From positions 186,001-250,000 of the forward strand of contig NZ_JAEPBG010000002.1 of assembly GCF_016632335.1 (NCBI RefSeq): a stretch of DNA of 64,000 nucleotides, in the 5' to 3' direction. Each line of letters begins with the position of its first letter. The first letter of the stretch is position 1. A model generated the notes under the pieces. That model was not told where the DNA came from, made no database searches, and was given only the letters and a program-made list of their open reading frames with translations. A program made the position numbers and the translations under genes. Below are positions 1 through 8,619 of the stretch, one piece after another. This DNA comes from Noviherbaspirillum pedocola (GTDB taxonomy: Bacteria > Pseudomonadota > Gammaproteobacteria > Burkholderiales > Burkholderiaceae_D).

Positions 1-120
1 ATGTCGCTGTCCTCCCGGTGTAATGGACAGCCTTGCCACGGCAGTTCAGGGCAGGAACTTCTCCCGGCGGTGTGATACCAAGGTGGCTTCCCATTCACTG
101 ATTGCGACAAGCGAGTCACC
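1..120. other. left-edge intergenic stretch
   Basis: No gene can be supported here. The stretch precedes the first LRR gene, and the only in-frame reading from base 1 stops after about 25 codons. No convincing promoter or Shine-Dalgarno was picked out. Confidence 0.4.
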
Positions 121-1176
121 ATGAGACCAACTTCGTCCCCTACCTCGTCCCCTCGTCCATCCAGCCCGGCTACCCTGAGTAACGCACCGGATGCTCTAGC
201 AGCCAAGGCATCCACGCCCGAGTGGCAGCAGTTTTCCCAGGCTGTTGTCAACGATGGCTTGCGGCTTCGATCACCGCTCAGCGATGCGTCGCTGCAGCAT
301 CTTGCAGACTGGCTCGCAAGCTCGTCTGCCGAATTGAAAGCACTGTACGTGGACCAGGAAGCCCAGGTATCCGTCGGCGGCATGCAGGTCCTGTTCAAGG
401 CATTGAAGGCCAATACGACATTGCAAACCCTTGAGGTCCTCTCTAACCCCATGGATCAGGCCAGCGCCGAAGCCCTGGCAGAGACGCTGAAAGGAAATGG
501 AACACTCGATGAGCTGACGTTGCGCAGCTGCGGCATCGACGAGCCCATGTTGGCGCCGCTGTGCGAGGCGCTGAAAAGTAATTCCAGGCTGACCAGGCTA
601 AACCTGCGCGAGAACGCTTTCGGCGATAAAGGACTCAGCGCATTGTCCGAAGCGCTGCTCGTCAACAAGATGCTCCTCAGCCTCGACGTCAACAAGTCCT
701 TTCCCGGTGAGTGCGATCCCTGTTTTTTTGATGCCGGCATGGTTGCAGTGGTCAAGGCGCTCAGGAGCAACACAACACTTACTGAAATCAGGCTCGGCAG
801 TGTCGAGATGGAAGTCGCTACCCGCTCCGGGTTGCTCTCTGCCGTGCGGGACAACAAGGTCGTGCAGGTGATCGGTTTTCACGACATGCATTTCCCGCAG
901 CAGGATCTGCAGCTGTTGAAAAGCCTTCTGGCTGACAACGCAGCTTGCGCAGAGCTGGAAAAACGCAGGCCGGCGGCAATGAAAGGCTTGCGGGCAATGG
1001 CGCCCCAAGGCTACCCGGACGAACTGATGACTCGTATGCTCGATGCCCTCATCAGGATGCCTTCCATTCCCGAAGTCGACCGAATGACAGCGCTGCGCAG
1101 CCTGGACGATATCAATCAATCGCAAGCGGCGGTTGTGACGCACGACCATACGCGAGGTGTCGCGCCCGGCAGCTGA
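121..1176 (+). CDS. leucine-rich repeat protein (ribonuclease-inhibitor type)
   Basis: 351 aa. A Ser/Pro/Thr-rich N-terminus (residues 1-25) is followed by a segment starting PEWQQF and then about six 28-residue leucine-rich repeats with phasing such as LxxLxLRxxxxGDxGLxxLxxAL (roughly residues 75-265). This is the RNase-inhibitor (RI/NLRC-like) LRR class, a protein-protein interaction scaffold. The C-terminal 80 residues are not repeated and match nothing I recognise. There is no signal peptide or membrane segment. The gene downstream is a paralogue in the same orientation with the same PEWQ(Q/N)F entry motif. LRR-RI proteins in plant- or host-associated Burkholderiales are often secreted effectors; that role is inference here. 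The start is the first ATG in frame and has a poor ribosome site. Confidence 0.75.
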   Translation: MRPTSSPTSSPRPSSPATLSNAPDALAAKASTPEWQQFSQAVVNDGLRLRSPLSDASLQHLADWLASSSAELKALYVDQEAQVSVGGMQVLFKALKANTTLQTLEVLSNPMDQASAEALAETLKGNGTLDELTLRSCGIDEPMLAPLCEALKSNSRLTRLNLRENAFGDKGLSALSEALLVNKMLLSLDVNKSFPGECDPCFFDAGMVAVVKALRSNTTLTEIRLGSVEMEVATRSGLLSAVRDNKVVQVIGFHDMHFPQQDLQLLKSLLADNAACAELEKRRPAAMKGLRAMAPQGYPDELMTRMLDALIRMPSIPEVDRMTALRSLDDINQSQAAVVTHDHTRGVAPGS

Positions 1177-1334
1177 TGCGATGGAGCGCGATGTCGATTC
1201 GGACGATATCGCGAACAAAGGCGCTCAGCCCCTGGGCAAAGGCGGCCCGTTTGCCTGCGCTTGGAACTCCGAGTGATTGTTTCCCACAAAAGCGGGTTCC
1301 TTTAACCTTGTCCACAGCCTATAGGGAGGCAAGC

Positions 1335-2930
1335 ATGTTGCGCGATTCCAAGCATTCTTCGTACTCATCGTTCTCTACAACGTATCGCCCAAGGGAAACG
1401 CCATCCTCAACTGACAATCTTCACGATGGGCAGCACAAGCCCGAATGGCAAAACTTTGCCGGCTGGGTCAACAACAACGCAATCACGCTCGACACCTATC
1501 TGAAGCCAGAGGTATTCCTCGAGTTTTGTAAGTGGCTGGAGACTGCTCCGGCAGAGGTGCATGAACTGAACCTGTTGTCCGTTGCGCTCAATGATGACGC
1601 CGCCGCCGCGTTGGCGGCGATGCTGACACAGAATGCACGTCTCACGAGACTGCATTTGACGAATACCACCCTGAGTCAACGCGGCGTCGAGCTTCTAGCA
1701 GATGCCCTGGAGAAGAACACCGGACTGCGTGCACTCAATCTTTCGTGTAACGAGATCGGTGATGTCGGGGTGACCAAGCTGGTGCATGCCCTCGTATCGA
1801 ACACCACGCTCGTCTCACTGACTCTCAACAAATGCTCCATCTCCAGTGCTGGCGCGAAGGACTTGGCCTTCCGGCTGATCGGGCACCCGACTCTGCGCAT
1901 ACTGGAGCTGTTCGGCAACAACATCGGGGACAGCGGCGCCCGCGCGATGGCCGATGCATTGAAGCGCAACGCGTCGTTTCGCGTTCTGGGTATGGGGAAC
2001 AACGGCATCAGCGCGGAAGGAGCGGCTTTCCTTGCCGAGTCACTCGTTGCGGCTGCGAACTCCAACACGACGTTGCGTGTGCTCGATCTGGAAGCCAACC
2101 CCATCGGCGATGATGGTGCGGAATCTCTGTCCGTTGCGCTGAGAAACAACGCGACCCTCCTCGCGCTCAATATTTCTGGTATTGGGATGGGCGACAAAGG
2201 CATGGCCGCCATCTTCGCGGCACTTGGCAACAACGCTGCCCTGGTCGCGCTGCTGATCCGTGACAATCAGGTAGGCGCCGCTGGCGCTCGCGCGCTGGGC
2301 AGCATGCTGGCAAAGAACCAGCACCTCGCTGCGCTCGAGCTCCCGGCATGCAACATCAACGCGGAAGGGGTCGCCTTGCTGTGCGAAGGGATGGCAGCCA
2401 ATACGCAGCTACGCTCGCTGAACCTCTGCGGGAACCGTTTTGGCGATGCCGGCATGGCGTCGCTATCGAAGGTCCTGATGCGCAAAGTCGGTCTTGGCGC
2501 TCTTGCTATCCAGGGCTGTGATATCGGCAGCGACGGCGCGCGAGCCCTTTCGCAGGTTCTGATGTCCAGCACGAGTCTGCGCAGCCTGGCGCTTTCCGGC
2601 AACCGGATTGGCGAAAGCGAGGCGAACGCCCTTGCCGTGGCACTGGGTGCGAGCTCGTGCGTCGCGGAAGACTATTTCTACTTGGGTGGGTTGGGGCGGG
2701 CCGCGGCGCAAGGCCTTGATATGGCAATGCAGCGCAAGTCCAATGCTGTGCATGCCTACGCCACCGGCGAAAACGCGCCGCCGCTATCCGTGCCGCTGCA
2801 CGCGCACAAATGGATAGATTCCCTTACCAAACAATATCTGGCCGATCCAATGGCAGATACCTGCGCCGGCGATCTGCATGAACAGCGAAACATGCCGATT
2901 AGCAGTTCCACCGCGGCAAAGGACCTATAA
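1335..2930 (+). CDS. leucine-rich repeat protein, paralogue of the upstream gene
   Basis: 531 aa from the ATG at 1335, chosen because GGGAGG lies 6-7 bases upstream; the frame stays open further upstream but without a good site. After a Ser/Thr-rich leader and the PEWQNF motif come about 13 RI-type leucine-rich repeats (about residues 80-465), very regular (xxLxxLxLxxNxIGDxGAxALAxAL). A non-repeat C-terminus of about 70 residues includes a Gly/Ala-rich stretch and ends in a Ser/Thr-rich tail. No signal peptide or transmembrane segment is seen. The tandem arrangement and shared N-terminal motif indicate duplication followed by repeat expansion. Function is unknown; a scaffold or secreted effector role is possible. 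Confidence 0.8.
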   Translation: MLRDSKHSSYSSFSTTYRPRETPSSTDNLHDGQHKPEWQNFAGWVNNNAITLDTYLKPEVFLEFCKWLETAPAEVHELNLLSVALNDDAAAALAAMLTQNARLTRLHLTNTTLSQRGVELLADALEKNTGLRALNLSCNEIGDVGVTKLVHALVSNTTLVSLTLNKCSISSAGAKDLAFRLIGHPTLRILELFGNNIGDSGARAMADALKRNASFRVLGMGNNGISAEGAAFLAESLVAAANSNTTLRVLDLEANPIGDDGAESLSVALRNNATLLALNISGIGMGDKGMAAIFAALGNNAALVALLIRDNQVGAAGARALGSMLAKNQHLAALELPACNINAEGVALLCEGMAANTQLRSLNLCGNRFGDAGMASLSKVLMRKVGLGALAIQGCDIGSDGARALSQVLMSSTSLRSLALSGNRIGESEANALAVALGASSCVAEDYFYLGGLGRAAAQGLDMAMQRKSNAVHAYATGENAPPLSVPLHAHKWIDSLTKQYLADPMADTCAGDLHEQRNMPISSSTAAKDL

Positions 2931-3103
2931 GCCCGCGCTATCCCGCCTGAAGGTTGATGCGCACCTGCCCTGGCATCAGCCTTCATCCGCAAGGCCTCGT
3001 CAGGCCATGACAAGTTTCGCGCGCTGCATGCAAGGAGCGTCCATGCATGGGCATTGCGCATCCCAACGAGGATTTTTGATCGTTGATCGCTCGTACGACA
3101 GGC

Positions 3104-3132
3104 TTTACGCACTTGCACCGCGCTGCTACCAT
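3104..3132 (+). promoter_or_regulatory. possible sigma-70 promoter for the SDR operon
   Basis: TTTACG and TACCAT are separated by 17 bases, each matching four of six consensus positions. The predicted start near 3139 is just upstream of the palindrome at 3150. This is weak evidence from spacing and position only. Confidence 0.3.
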
Positions 3133-3149
3133 AGCAAAAACGAAACGAA

Positions 3150-3166
3150 GTTCTGCATTGCAGAAC
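3150..3166. promoter_or_regulatory. 17-bp perfect palindrome, candidate operator
   Basis: GTTCTGCATTGCAGAAC is a perfect inverted repeat with one central base, lying between the putative promoter and the first gene of the lipid operon. Its length and symmetry fit an operator of a dimeric repressor (IclR or similar type). No regulator gene lies next to it. Confidence 0.5.
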
Positions 3167-3273
3167 GTCAATGTATCCTCGAATAGCCAGCCGCTCTGCC
3201 TGATACCTCAGCCGCATCAAGGGTAAGCGCAACGAGGCCGGCGGCATGCGACAGGACGACAAGGAGACATGGC

Positions 3274-4047
3274 ATGGGCGTCAAACAACTGTTCCAGCTC
3301 GACGGCAAGATCGCGCTGGTTACCGGAGGCTCGCGCGGCCTCGGCCTGCAGATGGCCGAAGCGCTGGGCGAGATGGGCTGCAAGCTGGCCATCACGGCGC
3401 GCAAGGCCGATGAATTGCAGGAAGCGAAGGCGCATCTCGAAGGCATGGGCTTTGAAGTGCTGACCGTCGTCAACGATCTGTCCAGGCCCGAAGGCATACC
3501 GGGCATGGTCGACGCCGTCGTGCAGCGCTTCGGCACCATCGATATCCTGGTCAACAATGCCGGCGCGACCTGGAATGCACCGGCCGAGGAATATCCGGAC
3601 GAAGCTTGGCACAAGGTGCTGAATCTCAACGTCGACTCGGTGTTCTTCGTCGCGCGGGAAGTCGCCAAGCGCTGCATGATTCCGCAGCGCTCGGGCAAGA
3701 TCATCAACATCGCCTCAGTCGCCGGCCTGCGCGGTAGCGCAACCAATGTCACGACCATCGCCTATCACACCTCCAAGGGCGCGGCGGTCAACTTCACCCG
3801 CGCGCTGGCCTCGGAATGGGGCAAGTACAACATCAACGTGAACGCGATCTGCCCGGGCTTCTTTCCATCGAAGATGTCGGCCGGCCTGCTCGAGAAGGTC
3901 GCCGACGCGGTGATTGCGCGTGCGCCGCTGCATCGCATCGGCGGCGAGGAAGACCTGAAGGGCGCCGTAGTTTTCCTGGCCAGCGAAGCTTCGCGCCATA
4001 TCACTGGCCAGGCGCTGGCGGTTGATGGCGGCGTGTCGGCGGTGTAA
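3274..4047 (+). CDS. SDR family NAD(P)-dependent oxidoreductase
   Basis: 257 aa classical short-chain dehydrogenase. The cofactor motif TGGSRGLG is at residues 17-24, NNAG near residue 90, and the catalytic YxxxK appears as YHTSK; the C-terminus ends in a typical GQALAVDGG segment. AAGGAG is spaced 7 bases from the ATG, which fixes the start; an out-of-frame ATG lies inside the spacer. It is the first gene of a four-gene operon with a phosphotransferase, an acyl-CoA ligase and a second SDR, so it probably reduces or oxidises a hydroxyacyl-CoA or related lipid intermediate. Substrate is not determinable. Confidence 0.9.
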   Translation: MGVKQLFQLDGKIALVTGGSRGLGLQMAEALGEMGCKLAITARKADELQEAKAHLEGMGFEVLTVVNDLSRPEGIPGMVDAVVQRFGTIDILVNNAGATWNAPAEEYPDEAWHKVLNLNVDSVFFVAREVAKRCMIPQRSGKIINIASVAGLRGSATNVTTIAYHTSKGAAVNFTRALASEWGKYNINVNAICPGFFPSKMSAGLLEKVADAVIARAPLHRIGGEEDLKGAVVFLASEASRHITGQALAVDGGVSAV

Positions 4048-4077
4048 GCCGCATTCCCAATTTTCCTTGCAAACGAT

Positions 4078-5148
4078 ATGAGTGCAGATCCGCAAGAACG
4101 CTTCAGCGGCACCCGGCCGGTCGCGCCGCAGCATGCCTTCGATGTCGAACGCCTGGCCGCCTGGATGCGCCAGCATGTCGATGATTTCCGTGGCGAGCTG
4201 ACGGTCGAACAATTCAAGGGCGGCCAGTCCAATCCCACTTTCCTGCTCGAAGCCGGCGGCAAGCGCTACGTGATGCGGCGCAAGCCGCCCGGCAAGTTGC
4301 TGCCGTCGGCGCACGCGGTGGACCGCGAGTACCGCATCATCCGCGCGCTGGCAGACACCGATGTGCCGGTAGCGAAAGCCCATGCGCTGTGCGAAGACCT
4401 CGACGTGATCGGCACGGCTTTCTATGTAATGGACCATGTCGATGGCCGCATCCTGTGGAATTCGGCCTTGCCCGATTACGCGCCGCATGAGCGCACCGCG
4501 ATGTTCGACGAGATGAACCGCGTCATCGCCGCGCTGCACAGTGTGGATTACGCAACGATCGGCCTGGCCGATTACGGCAAGCCGGGCAATTACTTCGAGC
4601 GCCAGGTCGGGCGCTGGACCAAGCAGTATCGGGCTTCGGAAACCGAGCGCATCGAAGCGATGGACAGTCTCATCGACTGGCTGCCGCAGCATATCCCGAG
4701 TGGCGATGAAACCAGCATCGTTCATGGCGACTACCGCATCGACAACGTCATCTTCCATCCGACCGAGCCGCGCATCCTGGCCGTGCTGGATTGGGAGCTA
4801 TCGACGCTCGGCCATCCGCTGGCCGACTTCGCGTATCACTGCATGACCTGGCGCATGGCTCCCGGCGCTTCGCGCGGCCTGGCCGGCCTGGACCTGAAGG
4901 CGCTCGGCATACCGAGCGAAGAGGAGTACGTGGCCGCCTATTGCCGCCGCACCGGCCGAAGCAGGATACCGCGCGAGCAGTGGGAATACGCGATCGTATT
5001 CAACATGTTCCGCCTGGCCGGCATCCTGCAGGGCGTGATGGCGCGCGCGCTGCAGGGCAATGCCTCCAGCGCCGAGGCGCTCGCCGCGGGCAAGCGCACG
5101 CGGCCGCTGGCCGAGCTGGCCTGGCAACTGGTGGAGCGCCTGGACTGA
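4078..5148 (+). CDS. phosphotransferase family protein (APH/ACAD10-like)
   Basis: 356 aa with an aminoglycoside-phosphotransferase-like kinase fold. An N-terminal nucleotide-binding part carries GGQSNPTF and a conserved Lys (YVMRRKPPG). The catalytic HGDYRIDN is followed by a metal-binding LDWELSTLGHPLAD. This subgroup is the one fused to or clustered with acyl-CoA dehydrogenases (ACAD10/11 type), proposed to phosphorylate hydroxyacyl-CoAs rather than antibiotics. It starts 30 bases after the SDR and precedes an acyl-CoA ligase, which supports a lipid role. It should not be read as a resistance gene. Confidence 0.88.
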   Translation: MSADPQERFSGTRPVAPQHAFDVERLAAWMRQHVDDFRGELTVEQFKGGQSNPTFLLEAGGKRYVMRRKPPGKLLPSAHAVDREYRIIRALADTDVPVAKAHALCEDLDVIGTAFYVMDHVDGRILWNSALPDYAPHERTAMFDEMNRVIAALHSVDYATIGLADYGKPGNYFERQVGRWTKQYRASETERIEAMDSLIDWLPQHIPSGDETSIVHGDYRIDNVIFHPTEPRILAVLDWELSTLGHPLADFAYHCMTWRMAPGASRGLAGLDLKALGIPSEEEYVAAYCRRTGRSRIPREQWEYAIVFNMFRLAGILQGVMARALQGNASSAEALAAGKRTRPLAELAWQLVERLD

Positions 5149-5186
5149 GGCGCTCCCGTAACGTCAACGAAAATTCAACGACATCG

Positions 5187-6869
5187 ATGTCCGACCTGCA
5201 CCTTGCCTTCTGGCCCAAGAATCAGCCGCGCCATCTGACGCTGCCGCGCACCCACCTGTTCTTCAATGCGCAGGTGTCTGCCACGCGCTATCCTGACAAG
5301 CCATACATCCTGTTCTACGACACGCCGATCAGCTTCGCGCGCTTTCATGACGAAGCCGAGCGCATCGCCGGCTTCCTGCAGCGCGAATGCGGCGTGGCGC
5401 GCGGCGACCGGGTGCTGCTCTACATGCAGAACAGCCCGCAGTTCGTGCTTGCGTATTACGGCATCCTGCGCGCGGACGCGGTGGTGGTGCCGGTCAATCC
5501 GATGAACATGACCGACGAGCTGCGCCATTACGTGAAGGACACCGGCGCGAAGGTCGCCTTCGCCGCGCAGGACCTGCATGCGCAGATCGCGCCGCTGATG
5601 GGCGCGGGCAGCGAAGAGGGCGGGGGACTGGAGCACCTGATCGTCGCGACCTATTCCGACTACCTCGAGCGCGAGCATGACTATGCCGCGCCGCCATTCG
5701 TGACCGCGCCGCGCATGGCCATCGAAGGACCGGGCGTCACGCCCTGGCACGGGATGCTCGCGCGTGCGCTGCGCCCGGGGACTATGGAAAATGGCCCCGA
5801 CGATCTCGCGGTCATGCCCTATACCTCGGGCACCACCGGCTTTCCGAAAGGCTGCATGCATACGCATCGCAGCGTGATGTACAACGCTGTTGCCGGCGTC
5901 AACTGGGTCGGCACCCAGGCCGACACGGTGCTGCTGTCGGTGCTGCCCTTCTTCCACGTGACCGGCATGCAGGGCAGCATGAACAGCCCGCTGCTTGCCG
6001 GCGCGACCATGGTGCTGCTGCCGCGCTGGGACCGCGACGTGGCCGCGCGCATGATCGAGCGCCATCGCGTCAACGGCGTGCAACTGATCTCGACCATGGT
6101 GGTCGATCTGCTGTCGAATCCGCGGATCGCCGATTACGACCTTTCCAGCCTGAGCCGCATCAGCGGCGGCGGCGCAGCCATGCCCGAGGCGATCGCGCAG
6201 AAGATGAAGGACATGCTCGGCATCCCGTACCTCGAAGGCTATGGCATGTCCGAGACCATGGCCGCCACGCACATCAATCCCGCCGACCGGCCGAAGAAGC
6301 AATGCCTGGGCATGCCGCTGTACGACGTCGATTCGCGCATCCTCGACACCGAAACGATGAGCCTGCTGCCGCAGGGCGGCGTGGGCGAGATTATCGTGTC
6401 GGCGCCGCAGGTGATGCAGGGCTACTGGAACAATCCGGCTGCGAGCGCGGATGCCTTCATCGAGTTCGACGGCAAGCGTTTCCTGCGCACCGGCGACATT
6501 GCGATGGTGGACGAGGATGGCTACTTCTTCATGGTCGATCGCTTGAAGCGCATGATCAATGCCTCCGGCTTCAAGGTCTGGCCGGCCGAGGTCGAGGCGC
6601 TGCTCTACCATCATCCGGCGATACAGGAAGCCTGCATCATCGCCGCGCCCGACGCCAAGCGCGGCGAAACGGTGAAGGCGGTGGTGGTATTGAAGGAAGC
6701 CTTCCGGGACAAGGTCAGCGCGGAAGACATCATCGCCTGGTCGCATGAGCACATGGCGGCATACAAGATTCCGCGCATCGTCGAGTTCCGCGAAACGCTG
6801 CCGAAATCGGCCTCTGGCAAGCTGCTGTGGCGCGAGATGCAGCAGCAGGCGATGGCACAGAAGGCTTGA
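5187..6869 (+). CDS. long-chain fatty acid--CoA ligase (AMP-binding)
   Basis: 560 aa ANL-superfamily ligase that activates a carboxylic acid to its acyl-CoA through an acyl-adenylate. Visible motifs are the P-loop YTSGTTGFPKG, GYGMSET (A5), the hinge motif VDRLKRMI, and the catalytic Lys in SASGKLLWRE near the C-terminus. The start at 5187 (MSDLHLAF) is chosen by conserved-domain onset; the frame extends far upstream into the phosphotransferase gene without meaning. A strong ribosome site is lacking. It is the third gene of the lipid operon; chain length or aromatic specificity cannot be told. Confidence 0.9.
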   Translation: MSDLHLAFWPKNQPRHLTLPRTHLFFNAQVSATRYPDKPYILFYDTPISFARFHDEAERIAGFLQRECGVARGDRVLLYMQNSPQFVLAYYGILRADAVVVPVNPMNMTDELRHYVKDTGAKVAFAAQDLHAQIAPLMGAGSEEGGGLEHLIVATYSDYLEREHDYAAPPFVTAPRMAIEGPGVTPWHGMLARALRPGTMENGPDDLAVMPYTSGTTGFPKGCMHTHRSVMYNAVAGVNWVGTQADTVLLSVLPFFHVTGMQGSMNSPLLAGATMVLLPRWDRDVAARMIERHRVNGVQLISTMVVDLLSNPRIADYDLSSLSRISGGGAAMPEAIAQKMKDMLGIPYLEGYGMSETMAATHINPADRPKKQCLGMPLYDVDSRILDTETMSLLPQGGVGEIIVSAPQVMQGYWNNPAASADAFIEFDGKRFLRTGDIAMVDEDGYFFMVDRLKRMINASGFKVWPAEVEALLYHHPAIQEACIIAAPDAKRGETVKAVVVLKEAFRDKVSAEDIIAWSHEHMAAYKIPRIVEFRETLPKSASGKLLWREMQQQAMAQKA

Positions 6870-6875
6870 GCAGGA

Positions 6876-6905
6876 ATCGATAACGATCGATAACGATCGA
6901 TAACG
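6876..6905. repeat. 10-bp tandem repeat, three copies
   Basis: ATCGATAACG occurs three times head to tail between the ligase stop codon and the Shine-Dalgarno of the next gene. It occupies most of the 51-base intergenic gap, so copy number would change spacing within the operon. Confidence 0.85.
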
Positions 6906-6920
6906 CAAGGAGGAGACGAA

Positions 6921-7706
6921 ATGCGATTTGCGGACAAGGTGGCCATCGTCACCGGCGCGGCCAGCGGCATCGGCCGCGCGACAGCACAGCGGCTGTACCA
7001 GGAGGGCGCCGCGCTGGCGCTGGTCGACAGCAACGAAGCGGCATTGCGGGAAATGGCTGAAGCGCTGGGCGACGCGTCGCGGGTGATGTTCCGCGCGCTC
7101 GACATCAGCGTCGAAGACGAGGTGGCGGGTTTCGTCGCCGATGTGGCGGGCCGCTACGGCCGCGTCGATGCGCTGTGCAACAACGCCGGCATTTCCGGCG
7201 GCGATTATTCCGCCATCAGCGAAACCGACACCGCCATCTGGCAGCGCGTCATTGCGGTGAACCTGATGGGCGCGGTGCACTTCACCAAATATGTGTCGCG
7301 CATCATGCGCGAGCAGCGTTACGGCGCCATCGTCAACACCGCGTCGGTGGCGGGCATACGCTCCGGCGCCGGTGGTAATGCGTACAGCGCGTCGAAGGCG
7401 GCGGTGATCAACCTGACGATGACCTCATGCTGCGATCTCGGCGAATTCGGTGTGCGTGTCAACGCGGTATGCCCGGGCCTGATCGAGACCGGCATGACCG
7501 CGCCCGTGTTCGAGCGCGCCCGCGCCGCGGACAAGGAGCACAAGCTCGGCTCGCGCTGCGAACTGCGCCGCTATGGCCGGCCGCAGGAAGTCGCGGCCGC
7601 GATCGCCTTTCTCGCCAGCGATGACGCCAGCTATGTGACCGGACAGGCGCTGCCCGTGGATGGCGGCAATACCGCTTCGCTGAATCTGCCGGGGATGAAG
7701 GTGTAG
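6921..7706 (+). CDS. SDR family oxidoreductase
   Basis: 261 aa classical short-chain dehydrogenase with TGAASGIG at about residues 12-19, NNAG near 90, catalytic YSASK and a C-terminal GQALPVDGG. AAGGAGG lies 7-13 bases upstream of the ATG. It is the last gene of the four-gene operon and converges on the DUF4239 gene. It is clearly a different subfamily from the first SDR, so the two probably act on different steps or stereochemistry. Substrate unknown. Confidence 0.9.
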   Translation: MRFADKVAIVTGAASGIGRATAQRLYQEGAALALVDSNEAALREMAEALGDASRVMFRALDISVEDEVAGFVADVAGRYGRVDALCNNAGISGGDYSAISETDTAIWQRVIAVNLMGAVHFTKYVSRIMREQRYGAIVNTASVAGIRSGAGGNAYSASKAAVINLTMTSCCDLGEFGVRVNAVCPGLIETGMTAPVFERARAADKEHKLGSRCELRRYGRPQEVAAAIAFLASDDASYVTGQALPVDGGNTASLNLPGMKV

Positions 7707-7790
7707 CAATGGCCGGTGTCCTATTTCAAGCGCATCGACAGCGTTGCAGGTCATGATCCCGGGCAAACGCCAAGCGGCAGGAATTTTCAT

Positions 7791-8552
7791 CTAGAGGTTG
7801 ATGTGGGCAAGGGCATAAAGCATCGGCTCTGCCGAAACCTTGAGCAGGCCGTCAAACGGCTCATTCAGCTCCAGTACGAGAAACAAGGCGCTGCTGATAG
7901 AGAGCGCGCAAACGAATTGGACCGCGACGACCGTCGTGTTTTTCGGGGCAAACAATCCAATGCTCGTGAACGTGATCGTAAGCCAGAACAGGAGAATCAC
8001 GAGAAACGGCAGCGGTATCGATTGATTCGCTTGCGCCACAACCATCCACCTAACCTTCAGCAGCGTTTCGCAGAGTTCCAGCGCACGCGACTGAATCGCC
8101 TGTTGGGAAGCGTTATACGGCGTCAGAGCGCGGATCTGCTCCAGCAGCGCCTCAGGGGCAGACAATGACGCGCTTGGGTCCACTTGGGCGCGAGGGGAGG
8201 ACGCTTGTGGCCAGATCGCGTCGACCCGCTGCTCGATGGAGCGTTTCAGGGTCACGCGAATTGCGCCGGTTTCAGGCCCATATCGGGCAAGCAGGCGGTC
8301 GAGAGTGAGAATTTCGGTGGCCGTGGTGCGCACCTCCGTTTCTACCGTATCGTAAGAACTCTTGGCAGAGGCGGTGATGAGCCCGAGAACGAGTGCTGTC
8401 ATCGTGGCGATCAGACCAATGCCAACCCTGATCGAGTCTTTCGACTGATCGTCGAGATGGTGTTTCGGCAGAGCGGCGCTCAGCCACATTCCGAACTGCG
8501 CACCAAGGAACGTGCAGACGAATACGATCGCTCCAACGAAAAGAGGCTTCAT
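7791..8552 (-). CDS. DUF4239 (bestrophin-like) membrane protein
   Basis: 253 aa. Two hydrophobic segments lie near the N-terminus (about residues 4-27 and 45-65), a polar central region is rich in charged residues (VETEVRTTATEILTLDRLL), and two or more hydrophobic segments follow (about 185-225). This layout is the DUF4239 family of inner-membrane proteins, distantly likened to bestrophin channels, without established function. It is the last of three minus-strand genes after the DUF2092 and repeat proteins, 67 bases from its neighbour. Confidence 0.75.
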   Translation of the reverse strand: MKPLFVGAIVFVCTFLGAQFGMWLSAALPKHHLDDQSKDSIRVGIGLIATMTALVLGLITASAKSSYDTVETEVRTTATEILTLDRLLARYGPETGAIRVTLKRSIEQRVDAIWPQASSPRAQVDPSASLSAPEALLEQIRALTPYNASQQAIQSRALELCETLLKVRWMVVAQANQSIPLPFLVILLFWLTITFTSIGLFAPKNTTVVAVQFVCALSISSALFLVLELNEPFDGLLKVSAEPMLYALAHINL

Positions 8553-8619
8553 GGCGCTGTCTCAGGCTCTTCCCCGGCGCGCAACCAAGCGGTGGTGCGG
8601 CCAGGCCGCAATGACGCCA

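Larger units (their letters stand above)
2931..3273. other. intergenic region upstream of the lipid operon
   Basis: About 340 bases with no supportable gene. It holds a weak sigma-70-like promoter and a 17-base perfect palindrome (listed separately) ahead of the SDR gene. Confidence 0.5.

Noticed and set aside
945-1334. N-terminal extension of the second LRR gene
   Set aside because: It overlaps the first LRR gene out of frame and lacks repeats; a good ribosome site is found just before ATG1335.
2878-3186. 102-codon open frame after the second LRR gene
   Set aside because: It overlaps the end of the LRR gene, has no ribosome site and no protein-like pattern.
4078-5148. reading the APH-like gene as aminoglycoside resistance
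   Set aside because: It sits in an acyl-CoA operon and has the sequence style of the ACAD10-linked kinases.
5175-7280. 701-codon open frame on the minus strand
   Set aside because: It is the antisense shadow of the acyl-CoA ligase and second SDR, with His/Arg/Ala-rich sequence typical of GC-rich reverse frames and no domain.
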